A stretch of DNA of 64,000 bases. Origin: a bacterium UBP15_UBA6099. GTDB taxonomy: Bacteria > UBP15 > UBA6099. Each line of letters starts with the position of its first letter. The first letter of the stretch is position 1. The notes beneath the pieces were generated by a model that was not told the DNA's origin, searched no databases, and saw only the letters and a list, made by a program, of their open reading frames with translations. Below are positions 24,320 through 33,192 of the stretch, one piece after another. A program made the position numbers and the translations under genes. The stretch covers positions 1-64,000 of the forward strand of contig DIWT01000021.1 in NCBI GenBank assembly GCA_002435745.1, read 5' to 3'.

Positions 24320-26866
24320 TCAGCCTCTAGCGGAGAGATATTTCGCGTCCGACACCGCGCGGTTGACGCTGAGGGCGTGGAAGAACAAACACTGCGCGGC
24401 GGCGGGAGCCAGCCACAGCGGGTCAGTGAACGCGAACCCTGAGAAGTGGGCGGCGCAGACAAGACCGAGCGCGGCGGCGGCCCCGAAATATTGCAGCGCG
24501 TGTATATTCTGTCCGTTGTAAAGCTGTCCGAGGCCCGGCATGAGAACCGAAAGCGCGCCGGCCAGCGCCGGCTTTTTGAACACTACGCCGCACTGTTGGC
24601 ACGACGTCGAATCAGGAGGCACGGGCTGGCAGCAATTCGGACAGAGCGGGCGTATCGTCCGTTGAGGCGCGGTCTTGGGCATCGCGTTTAACCGGTTCAC
24701 AAGCCAATCCATCCGAGCCGCGAACGCCGCCGCTCCCCAGTAGTGTGGGGTAAGAACGCGGACGGGGCCTCCGGCAACCGGTTGCAGGTCGAACGTCCAG
24801 TACGATTGTAGAAACGGAGAGCGCAGTTCCGCGCCTTGGAAATCCCTGAGCGGTCTGGCCCTGACTAGCGGCGATTTGGCAAAAAGGCCGCCTTTTCCTC
24901 CCGCGTCTATCCACACCAGCCTGTATTCGGTGAGCAGAAGGAGTCCCTGCCTGCGGCTCGGCATTCTGCACAGAAGCGCGTCCACCAGCCTTTCTTTCGG
25001 CGATACGCTCTGCGATATTTCAGGCCCCAGCAACCTGAAAAGCTGGTCTCTGTGGCGCAGGTGCTTTTGTTCTGAAAGGCCTGCGGCGGACCATTTCTTC
25101 GTCAGGATGAATGAAATGATAAACCCTGACCATACCAGCATAACCGCGACGGTAGCCGGGATGTAAAGAGCGATCTGGGGGGTGGATGTCCTTATCAATA
25201 TCAGGCGAATGATAAACGAGATAATGATTGCTACGGGCACGACTGCGGCTGTTATCGCGTCAGACAGAGTCCCGCGCCACTGCCGGGAAGGAGAAACGTC
25301 TTCAGGCCCCGGAATGTGGAATATGACTTCGGTGCTGAAAGACTGCGCGCGGCGGCGGGTGTACCTGTGTTCCGCGTCCTGCCCCAGCCATGCGGCTCGC
25401 TGCTTTGAGCCGACAAGCGACATAAGCCCGGCAAGCCCCGCGATCCCCAGCATCGTGAACGCGCTCCCGCAGTATCTCAGGACGGTGTTGATTGCCGACG
25501 AGCGTTTCATCCCCGCCACAAGATCTGAAATCTCCTGATAGTGGACATCAACAAAAAACCCCGATTCGGGATCCCACTCCCCGGCGATATAAGCGTCTGT
25601 GTCAACGATTGTCAACAGCCCGTCGGGCGTTGCGGTTATTGAGCGCGGGTTTACGCGCTGTCCGCTCCTAGTCGTGATTTCGGACGACGCGATTGTGCTT
25701 CCGTTGAAATCCATTGTTGTGATTATGCCGGGGCGTTTGCCGGACGCGCTGAGCATCGACACGTAAACGAGGCCACGCTTCGCGTCCACCGCCAGACTGT
25801 CCGGAAAAAATTTCGCTCCCAGAGAAATCTCATGTCCGGGATGGTTCACCGCGACATTCTCCGTCCGCTTGTCGCCGGGTATGACCGCGTTGTGCGGGAA
25901 GTTCCACGTTTCGACGAATTTATATTCCCTATCGAGAACTTGTATTCGCAGGTTCAGCGTGTCGGCAACGAGGAGATATCCGTCGGGCAGTTCGGCGACT
26001 CCGCCCGGCGACCTTAAATCGGCGAACCCGGAGCCGTATCCCCCTGCTGACGCCACCAGCCGCCTTGAGCTGTCTATAACATCCACGCGGTTGTCGTCCC
26101 GTATAGATATCGCCACATTCCCGTCGCTGAGAGCGGAGAACCTGTAGTCGCGCCCGAGTTTGCCGAGGCCGAACTGGTCTAGCCATTTTCCGCTCTGCTC
26201 CAGAAGATCCACCGTGCCTCTGAACGGATTTGCAATCCAGATATTTCCGTTCTGGGCGATGTCGAAAAAAACCATTCCTCGAAGCATCCAGCTTCCGGAT
26301 TCTTTTTTGACCCAGCTTGAGCGGCCCGACGTATCGAACCGGCATAGCTTTCTGGTGGTTGAAAAATAGAAGCTGTCGCGCGTTATAGTGTATTGAACAG
26401 GTCTTTCCAGCCTTGGACGGCGTATTGCCGAGACCGCTAGAAAGACCAGCCCTGCCGTTGCCACCGCCACGGCCGCTATGAAAAGATTCCAATATTTGCT
26501 TCTTACCTCCGCCGCAAAGTTGGCGCGCGGCGGCTCTGTAGGTTCTACTCTAGGCAGGTCCGCCGCGGCAACTTCTTCGACCGTGCCGCCTTCCGTCACC
26601 ACCGCCCGGAAAGTGTCAGCAAGAACCGGCGTAGTGTCGCCGGACTTGTCCCGGAGCGCGATTTTTCTTCGAGCCTCCTCGCTTCTGTTGACTCGTTGAG
26701 CAGGCTCAGTCGCTGAGTCCGGCGGGGTAGTCCGGGCGATTTGCGGAGAGGGCGGAGCCTTAAGCGGGGCCGCCTCGCGCGCCTCGCCGGGCATCTTTGC
26801 CCCGCACCCGTTGCAGAACTTCGCTCCGGGCTTCAACTCTTTTCCACATTCAGGACAAGTCGTCAT
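24320..26866 (-). CDS. Zinc-ribbon / NHL-like propeller / multi-helix membrane fusion protein
   Basis: I do not know this 848-residue architecture. Visible parts are as follows. An N-terminal zinc ribbon lies at 4-22 (CPECGKEL, then CNGCG). A disordered Pro/Glu region covers 28-115 and a membrane helix 128-147. An NHL/SMP-30-like propeller spans about 195-430 (LSDGNVAISIRDDNRVDVID, PDGYLLVADTLNLRIQVLD). Membrane helices lie near 467-485, 533-555 and 567-588. A PH-like strand patch is at 640-690 (GLLLLTEYRLVWID). A second zinc ribbon is at 742-760 (CPNCCQPV, then CQQCG), followed by two hydrophobic segments starting GALSVLMPGLGQLYNGQNIH, as in small TM2-like proteins. The propeller should be outside the membrane and the ribbons inside. 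It is 21 nt downstream of an unknown gene and has almost no Shine-Dalgarno. Confidence 0.75.
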   Translation of the reverse strand: MTTCPECGKELKPGAKFCNGCGAKMPGEAREAAPLKAPPSPQIARTTPPDSATEPAQRVNRSEEARRKIALRDKSGDTTPVLADTFRAVVTEGGTVEEVAAADLPRVEPTEPPRANFAAEVRSKYWNLFIAAVAVATAGLVFLAVSAIRRPRLERPVQYTITRDSFYFSTTRKLCRFDTSGRSSWVKKESGSWMLRGMVFFDIAQNGNIWIANPFRGTVDLLEQSGKWLDQFGLGKLGRDYRFSALSDGNVAISIRDDNRVDVIDSSRRLVASAGGYGSGFADLRSPGGVAELPDGYLLVADTLNLRIQVLDREYKFVETWNFPHNAVIPGDKRTENVAVNHPGHEISLGAKFFPDSLAVDAKRGLVYVSMLSASGKRPGIITTMDFNGSTIASSEITTRSGQRVNPRSITATPDGLLTIVDTDAYIAGEWDPESGFFVDVHYQEISDLVAGMKRSSAINTVLRYCGSAFTMLGIAGLAGLMSLVGSKQRAAWLGQDAEHRYTRRRAQSFSTEVIFHIPGPEDVSPSRQWRGTLSDAITAAVVPVAIIISFIIRLILIRTSTPQIALYIPATVAVMLVWSGFIISFILTKKWSAAGLSEQKHLRHRDQLFRLLGPEISQSVSPKERLVDALLCRMPSRRQGLLLLTEYRLVWIDAGGKGGLFAKSPLVRARPLRDFQGAELRSPFLQSYWTFDLQPVAGGPVRVLTPHYWGAAAFAARMDWLVNRLNAMPKTAPQRTIRPLCPNCCQPVPPDSTSCQQCGVVFKKPALAGALSVLMPGLGQLYNGQNIHALQYFGAAAALGLVCAAHFSGFAFTDPLWLAPAAAQCLFFHALSVNRAVSDAKYLSARG

Positions 26867-26887
26867 ATTATCCGAAAAACCGCGCCG

Positions 26888-27757
26888 TCACGCTTTTAGG
26901 GAGGCTTCAAGAGCCTCGATCACGCGCCGCGTCTGCTCTTTCTTCGCTTTCTTAATGCCTTCGGCGTCGAACACCTTCGCGCCTGTCACGATTATGAAGT
27001 CGGTTACCGTCACATCCTGCTCAAGCCCGAGCTGTTTGCCTACCGCCCGCATTATGATGTCGCCTATCAGCAACCCTGCGAAAGCGCGGCGCATCAGGGC
27101 GACGAAGCCGAGCTTGTTCATCGCGAAGCGGGCGATTTCCAGAAGAGCTTCGCCCGTTTTCGCGCCGCTCTCAGCCGCTCGGGCCAGCGACAGCGCGTCC
27201 GTCAGTATCTTTTCCATATCTGTGTCCGAGAGTCTCTCGCAGAACGCCGCCGCCGCGACGCCTCCAAGCTCGACGACAGCCCCGATAAGCTCGTCGTCCG
27301 TGTAGTCAGGCCCGTCGTATGCCTTCTCTTCCAGCCGCTCGAGAATCCCGCCGTCGCCCGTGATTTTTTCGAGAGCGTCAGCGTCCATGTTTATCCAGCT
27401 TCCGACCAACTCAGCCGCAAGCATCTCCGCAAGAGCATCTTTCTGGCTTTTGCCGACAATCTTCTCCCGTATCAGCTTCATCGACTGCTTAAGTGTTTCG
27501 TCGCTTACTTCCCGCTCATAGTCGATGTCGAAAACGCCGAGAAGGAACTTCTTTATCCTGCGCTCCATTTTCTTCCTGTCTTCGGAGCCATCCGCTATGT
27601 CGTAAAAAGTGTTGGACACAAGATCGAGAAGCTCTGAGAATTCCTTTTTCGGAGCCACCCCGTCAAGAAGAGCCTCCCTGAGAGGCTCGGTGAATTCCTG
27701 CGAAAGCTTTTCGGCCAGAATGGCCAGTTTCCTGCTTTTAGGCGACGAATCGGACAT
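26888..27757 (-). CDS. Conserved-looking helical protein of unknown function
   Basis: The 289-residue product is not recognised. It is predicted to be largely helical and charged, with no signal peptide. A hydrophobic stretch around residues 218-240 (LGFVALMRRAFAGLLIGDII) might contact a membrane. The N-terminal part (LSQEFTEPLREALLDGV) and the C-terminal part (KKEQTRRVIEALEASLKA) look like coiled segments. It has its own promoter upstream and precedes the zinc-ribbon/propeller fusion by 21 nt. The two are probably co-expressed, with the PHP gene after them. Confidence 0.65.
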   Translation of the reverse strand: MSDSSPKSRKLAILAEKLSQEFTEPLREALLDGVAPKKEFSELLDLVSNTFYDIADGSEDRKKMERRIKKFLLGVFDIDYEREVSDETLKQSMKLIREKIVGKSQKDALAEMLAAELVGSWINMDADALEKITGDGGILERLEEKAYDGPDYTDDELIGAVVELGGVAAAAFCERLSDTDMEKILTDALSLARAAESGAKTGEALLEIARFAMNKLGFVALMRRAFAGLLIGDIIMRAVGKQLGLEQDVTVTDFIIVTGAKVFDAEGIKKAKKEQTRRVIEALEASLKA

Positions 27758-27815
27758 ATCAGGGTCTAACCTCCACGAAAGCGCCGGAATGCGATGGCGC
27801 AGATTTCAAATCACA

Positions 27816-27843
27816 ATTATACAGCATCAAGGCTGATGGTCGA
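27816..27843 (-). promoter_or_regulatory. Promoter for the unknown gene/zinc-ribbon/PHP operon
   Basis: On the minus strand, TCGACC (27838-27843) and a perfect TATAAT (27816-27821) are spaced by 16 nt. Transcription would begin near 27809, about 50 nt upstream of the ATG at 27757. Confidence 0.55.
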
Positions 27844-27879
27844 TAGACGGTGTTAAGCAAAGAACTAAACGAGCAAGTA

Positions 27880-29250
27880 TCAGACAATTAATTTGCCGAA
27901 AAGGTCGTATTCATCCGAGCGGGTGATTTTGACGTTGACGAATGTTCCGGGAGTAGCGTTGCCTTCGAAACGCAAGACGCCGTCGATTTCGGGGGCGTCT
28001 CGCTCCGAGCGGCCACAGGACAGCGCGACTCGGTTTTTTCCGGGGCTCTTCATGGGTTTCAGGACGCTTTCGACGAGGACTTTCAACGTTTTTCCGCGCA
28101 ACTCGCGGTTCTTTTCACAGGAGATTTTCTGTTGCAGTTCCATCGCCGCCGCGAGCCGCTCAGCTTTGATTTCTTCCGGGACAGCGTTTTTCATTGACGC
28201 CGCCGGCGTTCCTGTTTCGGGAGAGTATGCGAAAGCTCCCAGCTTGTCGAACCGGGCTTCGGCGATGAAGTCGAGCAATCGCCGGAATCTGGTTTCCGTT
28301 TCACCCGGGAACCCTACAATAACGGAACTTCTTATTGAAATATCCGGAACAGCGCTTCGAAGCAACGATATGGAGCGTTTCACCGCAGATGCCCCGCCGC
28401 GCCTGTTCATAGCTTTCAGAATCGCGTTGTCGATATGTTGAACAGGCAGGTCTATGTAATGGCAGACTTTCGGGTTGGACGCTATCGCCTCCGCCAGTCT
28501 CTCGTCCACAAGGTCGGGGTAAGCGTACATCACCCTAAGCCATTCTATGCCGTCGATGTCGGCGAGGCGGGAAAGAAGTCGCGGGAGCGCGCCGGGCGAC
28601 GCGTCGGACGAGCCGAACCTCGTGGTGTCCTGCGCCACCAGCACGAGTTCGCGGACGCCTATAGCCGCAAGGTCGGACGCTTCGCGCGCGACGGACGCGG
28701 CGGTCCGGCTTCTGAACGGACCGCGCAGTTTCGGTATCGCGCAATACGAGCATCTGTTCGAGCAGCCTTCGGCTATCTTCAGATATGCCGTCCACGGCGG
28801 AGTGGCGAGCAGGCGGGGGTGAGTGTGATTGTGAATGAAAGTGGTCTTAGCGAAGTGACTGGAGGCGGAGCTTTGCAGCAAATCGACAATCTTCGGATAT
28901 GACGACGTTCCTATGAGCAGGTCGATTTCAGGGAAAGATTTCGAGAGGGCTGAGCGCTCTTTTTGCGCGAGGCATCCGGCCACCACCAGCGTGATCTCGG
29001 GGCGGGCGCGTTTGAGTTCCGCCATCTCGCCGATGACCGACGCCGACTCTTCCGCCGCCGGTTTGATGAATCCGCAGGTGTTCACGATGATGATGTCCGC
29101 GGACGCGGGGTCGGCGGAGAAGTCGCATCCGGCGACGGCTAGCGCTCCGAGCATCACTTCGGTGTCCACTGTGTTTTTCGGGCAACCGAGGCTTACTGCC
29201 GCCACCATAGGCGCTCTCGGTTTTCTTTTGACTGTTTTACCTTTCGGCAT
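27880..29250 (-). CDS. rimO: Ribosomal protein S12 methylthiotransferase RimO
   Basis: RimO adds a methylthio group to the conserved aspartate of ribosomal protein S12. The 456-residue protein has the three MTTase parts. The N-terminal UPF0004 domain has three Cys, in VSLGCPKNTVDTE, IVNTCGFI and VVAGCLAQKE. The radical SAM core has the cluster motif EGCSNRCSYCAIPKLRGPFR (CxxxCxxC). A C-terminal TRAM-like domain begins around residue 390. The sequence SLGCPKN and the RGPFRSR loop favour RimO over MiaB. I choose ATG 29250, preceded by GGGAGGA; the frame's TTG at 29280 lacks one. Confidence 0.95.
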   Translation of the reverse strand: MPKGKTVKRKPRAPMVAAVSLGCPKNTVDTEVMLGALAVAGCDFSADPASADIIIVNTCGFIKPAAEESASVIGEMAELKRARPEITLVVAGCLAQKERSALSKSFPEIDLLIGTSSYPKIVDLLQSSASSHFAKTTFIHNHTHPRLLATPPWTAYLKIAEGCSNRCSYCAIPKLRGPFRSRTAASVAREASDLAAIGVRELVLVAQDTTRFGSSDASPGALPRLLSRLADIDGIEWLRVMYAYPDLVDERLAEAIASNPKVCHYIDLPVQHIDNAILKAMNRRGGASAVKRSISLLRSAVPDISIRSSVIVGFPGETETRFRRLLDFIAEARFDKLGAFAYSPETGTPAASMKNAVPEEIKAERLAAAMELQQKISCEKNRELRGKTLKVLVESVLKPMKSPGKNRVALSCGRSERDAPEIDGVLRFEGNATPGTFVNVKITRSDEYDLFGKLIV

Positions 29251-29285
29251 AAATCCTCCCGGCTCAAGGCATATAGGCAAAGCGC

Positions 29286-29315
29286 ATTGTAGCGGCAGGG
29301 GGCGATTCGGGTCAA
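29286..29315 (-). promoter_or_regulatory. rimO promoter
   Basis: On the minus strand TTGACC (29310-29315) and TACAAT (29286-29291) are separated by 18 nt. Each differs from consensus at one base. The expected transcript starts about 30 nt before the rimO ATG. Confidence 0.65.
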
Positions 29316-29341
29316 ACGCAGACCTAGCGGCGCGGCCCCGG

Positions 29342-30757
29342 CTATTTCTTCATCGCCACATTCTTTACCGTCGCAAGAATGTCGAAAATGGTGAGAATGA
29401 CGATTTTAAGGTCGAACCAGATAGACCAGTTTTCGATATAGTAGAGGTCGTATTGAAGGCGTTCGGAAATAGAAGTGTCGCCGCGAAGGCCGTTCACCTG
29501 CGCCCATCCGCTCATTCCGGATTTTACCTTGTGGCGTTCCATGTACCGGGGGATGCCTTTTTCGAATTTTTCGACGTAGAAAGGGCGTTCGGGGCGCGGC
29601 CCGACGAGGCTCATTTCGCCTTTCAGCACATTGATAAGCTGGGGGACTTCGTCGAGGGACGACTTGCGGAGCATGTCTCCCAGCCGGGTTACCCGCGGGT
29701 CTTCCTCTTTCGACCAGCCGGGGCCGGACTCCGCCTCCGCGTCCGCTTTCATCGTCCTGAATTTGAACATCCAGAACACGCGGCCGTCCATGCCGACCCT
29801 TTTCTGCATGTAGAATATCGGGCCGGGCGAATCCATCCTGATTAGAACCGCGACAAGGAAAAAGAAAGGAGAAAGAGCTATTAGCGACGGCATGGAGATC
29901 GCGATGTCCATAGTCCGCTTGATAGCCGCGTTGAACCCCCTGATTCGCAGCCCTTTGACTCGGATGAGAGGAGAGCCGCAAACCTCCTCGAAAAATCTCG
30001 GCCCGACCAGCAGTTCTACCATGTCGGGGTCTATCAGGCACTCGATGGCCCTCTTGTCGCACAAATCCACTATGTCTTTCATCCTGTCGTGGTGGCCTGA
30101 CTCTAGGGAAACCACCACCATGTCTATCCCATGCGCGACTATGATTTCTTCCATTTCGTCCAGAGAGCCGAGCAGAGGCGCGCTTCCGAGCGCTCCGGAT
30201 TTCTCTTCTTCAACGTAGCCGACAAGTTTATAGCCGAGGTCGGCTCTGCCCGAGAACTTTTCAGCGATCCTCTCAAAATTTCGACCTGTCCCTGTCAGGA
30301 GGACTCTTTTCTGTCCATTTCCCCTTCGAAGCAGGGCGCGCTCGAAAGACACAACGACGATTCTGCCAGATGAAAGAAGGACGTAGCCGATAATCGCCGC
30401 GTAACCTATCGTCAGCCGGGAGTATGAAAAGTCGCGGTAGAAGAAAGACAGAGCCAGCAGAATGACGAGGCTGATTGAGGAAGCCCGGATGGCTCCGAAA
30501 ACAATGTCGATACGGGAAGCTCCTCGCATCGGCCTGTACATTCCCGAAACAGCCATGAAATAAATGTTTAGAACGGTGAAAAGAATCGCCAGCGCGATAT
30601 AGTTTTCCTGCGGAGGAATCTCGGTTCCTTTAGATATCTCCGCGAATCTTATTTGGTAAGCGACGATGAAAGTGGCGACGGAACACGCCACATCGGCGAC
30701 CGCGCGCAAGGCTAGCATGGCCCCTTGAAAAACATTCGCGGGAGACGACCCTCTCAT
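29342..30757 (-). CDS. Polyprenyl glycosylphosphotransferase (initiating sugar-phosphate transferase)
   Basis: This enzyme starts a polysaccharide repeat unit by moving a sugar 1-phosphate onto undecaprenyl phosphate at the inner membrane. The 471-residue protein has four or five N-terminal helices (residues 10-140) and a CoA-binding-like Rossmann segment (KRVLLTGTGRNFERIAEKF, about 165-280). It also has the PGT core with KRTMDIAIS, MFKFRTMKADA, the Asp-Glu pair in KSSLDEVPQLINVLKGEMSL and VGPRPERPFYVEKF, then MSGWAQVNGLRGDT. This is the WbaP/WcaJ-CpsE type; which sugar is used cannot be told. It is last in a three-gene operon, overlapping the previous gene by 4 nt. Confidence 0.93.
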   Translation of the reverse strand: MRGSSPANVFQGAMLALRAVADVACSVATFIVAYQIRFAEISKGTEIPPQENYIALAILFTVLNIYFMAVSGMYRPMRGASRIDIVFGAIRASSISLVILLALSFFYRDFSYSRLTIGYAAIIGYVLLSSGRIVVVSFERALLRRGNGQKRVLLTGTGRNFERIAEKFSGRADLGYKLVGYVEEEKSGALGSAPLLGSLDEMEEIIVAHGIDMVVVSLESGHHDRMKDIVDLCDKRAIECLIDPDMVELLVGPRFFEEVCGSPLIRVKGLRIRGFNAAIKRTMDIAISMPSLIALSPFFFLVAVLIRMDSPGPIFYMQKRVGMDGRVFWMFKFRTMKADAEAESGPGWSKEEDPRVTRLGDMLRKSSLDEVPQLINVLKGEMSLVGPRPERPFYVEKFEKGIPRYMERHKVKSGMSGWAQVNGLRGDTSISERLQYDLYYIENWSIWFDLKIVILTIFDILATVKNVAMKK

Positions 30758-31857
30758 CCCGCGCTCTCCTTGCGCAGGCGGTGTTTTTCTTCCACGAAGT
30801 CCGCGATTTTTCTTTTAAACACGGAGACGTCGAAAGTCTCCGCGTGGGCGCGTATCCTTTGCGGATCCACAGCCTGCCAGTCGAAGCGCCGCACTGTCTC
30901 TTCGAGCGCGTCCGGAGTCTGGCGGTCAAAAAACGCGCCGGTTGCGCCGCTCGCCACCGTTTCGAGCGCGCCTCCGGCTCCATACGCGATGACGGGCCGG
31001 CCCGATGCTTGCGCCTCCAGAGGGGTGATGCCGAAGTCCTCTTCGCCCGGAAAAATGAACGCGCGGCATTTCGAATACAAATCAGGTATTTTCTCGTCCG
31101 GCACGAATCCCAGAAACTCGATGTTCGGCTTGGCTTTGGATTTAAGCCTTTCCATTTCCGGCCCGGAACCTGCGATAAGCAACTTGTGTCCCAGCTTGTT
31201 GAACGCTTCGACCGCCAAGTCCACGCGCTTGTACGGCACGAGCCGAGAAACGACAAGGTAGTAGTCTTCAACCCCTTCCGAAACCGCGAATCTGGACGCT
31301 TGCACCGGAGAGTGTATCACCGCGGCTTCTCTTCTGTAGTGTTTCATTATGCGGCGCGCGACATTTCGCGAATTGGCGACAAACCAGTCCACTCGGTTCG
31401 CCGCGGCGACATCGTGCGCTCTGAGGTAGTGGAACAGCAGCCGCATCGGCCATCGGGAGACCCTGCCGAACCCGGCTATGTATTCGTGGTAGAAATCCCA
31501 AGCGTATCTCATCGGGGTGTGGACGAAACAGACGTGGCATGTCGTCGCCGGAGTTATCACGCTTTTGGCCGACATGTGGTGGCTGCTCAGGACCACGTCG
31601 TATCCGCTCAAGTCGAAGCTCTCGAACGCCATAGGAAAAAACGGCATGAACAGGCGGTGCTTTTTTAAGGCAAATGGGGCTTTCTGCAGAAATGAGGAGA
31701 TGACCGTCCTGTCGGAAAACCGGTCGCCCAATGCCGCGCGGTCATAAAGCGCGGTGTAAATCGGCGCTTCCGGATACACGTCCGCGAATTCCCTGACGAC
31801 TAGGTCCGAGCCTCCCCATGTCACAAGGAACTCGTGGACCAGAGCGACCTTCATCAA
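30754..31857 (-). CDS. Glycosyltransferase family 4 (GT-B) protein, first of two
   Basis: The 367-residue product is a GT-B retaining glycosyltransferase. The N-domain begins MKVALVHEFLVTWGGSD, with a Gly-rich acceptor-side loop. The linker holds VSRLVPYKRVDLAVEAFNKL. The C-domain carries the nucleotide-sugar site RAFIFPGEEDFGITPLEAQA, the E(x7)E-type motif of GT4, followed by GRPVIAYGAGGALETV. It most likely adds a sugar to the lipid-linked chain begun by the downstream transferase. It overlaps both neighbours by 4 nt, so the three genes form a coupled operon. Confidence 0.93.
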   Translation of the reverse strand: MMKVALVHEFLVTWGGSDLVVREFADVYPEAPIYTALYDRAALGDRFSDRTVISSFLQKAPFALKKHRLFMPFFPMAFESFDLSGYDVVLSSHHMSAKSVITPATTCHVCFVHTPMRYAWDFYHEYIAGFGRVSRWPMRLLFHYLRAHDVAAANRVDWFVANSRNVARRIMKHYRREAAVIHSPVQASRFAVSEGVEDYYLVVSRLVPYKRVDLAVEAFNKLGHKLLIAGSGPEMERLKSKAKPNIEFLGFVPDEKIPDLYSKCRAFIFPGEEDFGITPLEAQASGRPVIAYGAGGALETVASGATGAFFDRQTPDALEETVRRFDWQAVDPQRIRAHAETFDVSVFKRKIADFVEEKHRLRKESAG

Positions 31858-33005
31858 AGCCTCCAGAGGATATCCTCTATCCTCCTAATGTGGGAGTCCA
31901 TCATGTGGCGCTCCCGTACTGCGGCGGCGGCGTTGTCGCCGAAAACCTTCGTCACATCAGGATTCTCCAGCATCTCTATCAGAGCGCCCGCCATCGCCGC
32001 CGAGTTCCCCGGCGGAATAATAATCCCGGATTCCCCATGCCTTATCAATTCCGGAATAGCTCCGCATCTTGTGGCGACAATCGGTTTTCCGAGAGCCATC
32101 GCGTCGAGGGCCTCGAGGGCGTCCGAATCGCGCGAGCAGGAAGGGCACACGTAAATGTCGGACGTGTCTATAATGTCGTACCTGTCGTCGCGGACCTGAG
32201 CCACCGTCACATGTTCGGCTATTCCGATTTCTTCGGCTGCGGCCTCAATGTCCTCTTTTACAATTTCGGATGAAGAGTAAAAGTCTGCGGCGAAAATAAA
32301 ATGGATGTTGGGAGTCTTCTCAAGAATCAGCGCGGCAGCTTCAATGAATATCTCCGCCGTGTCGAAGTCGGCCGATGAAGGGGCCGCGCAGACAACGCGC
32401 GCGTCGAGCGGCGCTCCGAGCGCGTCCCTCACGGATTCCCATCTTCTCCGCGTGCGGACAATCTCCATGTCCACGCCGTCCGGCACGACGACAACGCGGG
32501 AAGAATTGCCGAATTGACCTGCCGACAGATTCGTATTGCACACGATTTTGCTCGGTCCCCACAGCGCCGCGCTTGTGAAAACAAGGCTCATCGGAGGCCG
32601 GATATAATCTCTGAAATGCCAGACGACTTTAACCCCAGCGAGCCGGCCTGCAACCGCTCCGACTATGTGAGACAGCGCGGAAGCGGTGTACACAGCCGCC
32701 GGCTTCGTTTCCTTCATAAGCGCCGCCGCACGGCCGATCACCGGAAGCGATCTGTAGATGTCTATTAGACCGGAAGGCCTGAAAAAAACGCCTTCTTTCA
32801 AGTTCATAAGCTCGGGGTTTATGTCTATCTTCGCGACATCTATTTCCGCCCGCTCCATGCGGCCCGCCATAACTCCGTCCGAAAGGTCTAGAAAAACAGG
32901 CTGAAACCTATCCCTGTCCATTCCTGAGACAAGCCCGAACACCGCGTCGCTGCGCCTGTCCATTCCGTCTCTATCTGATATGAATAGTATCTTTTTTTTA
33001 AACAT
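31854..33005 (-). CDS. Glycosyltransferase family 4 (GT-B) protein, second of two
   Basis: The 383-residue protein starts KKILFISDRDGMDRRSD. It has a typical GT-B N-domain with VVWHFRDYIRPP, and a C-domain with VCPSCSRDSDALEALDAMA (sugar-nucleotide loop) and GKPIVATRCGAIPELI. It is probably a hexose or N-acetylhexosamine transferase for the same surface glycan. Start is unclear: ATG 33005 fits the domain edge, but TTG 33023, six codons upstream, has AGAGAG about 11 nt before it. First gene of the operon; an AT-rich divergent region separates it from the acyltransferase gene. Confidence 0.9.
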   Translation of the reverse strand: MFKKKILFISDRDGMDRRSDAVFGLVSGMDRDRFQPVFLDLSDGVMAGRMERAEIDVAKIDINPELMNLKEGVFFRPSGLIDIYRSLPVIGRAAALMKETKPAAVYTASALSHIVGAVAGRLAGVKVVWHFRDYIRPPMSLVFTSAALWGPSKIVCNTNLSAGQFGNSSRVVVVPDGVDMEIVRTRRRWESVRDALGAPLDARVVCAAPSSADFDTAEIFIEAAALILEKTPNIHFIFAADFYSSSEIVKEDIEAAAEEIGIAEHVTVAQVRDDRYDIIDTSDIYVCPSCSRDSDALEALDAMALGKPIVATRCGAIPELIRHGESGIIIPPGNSAAMAGALIEMLENPDVTKVFGDNAAAAVRERHMMDSHIRRIEDILWRL

Positions 33006-33167
33006 CAGTCGGTCGCCGGACAACGAATAATGAACTCTCTTTTATAAATAATAGAACAAAAAGCGCGCGCGATAAAGGGTTTGCGCCAATTGCCGTGAGA
33101 ATAGAATCGATGAACGCTCGGATTAGATTGCGCCGGGAATTCAAAAAAAAAGCGGGAGAGGCTATAG

Positions 33168-33173
33168 TATAAT
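33168..33173 (+). promoter_or_regulatory. -10 box for the lipid A acyltransferase gene
   Basis: Perfect TATAAT. Transcription about 7 nt downstream would give a leader of only about 13 nt, which still includes AAGGA before the ATG at 33193. The region upstream is A-rich without a clear -35. Confidence 0.45.
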
Positions 33174-33192
33174 TAAAAAGGAAAATTTCAAG

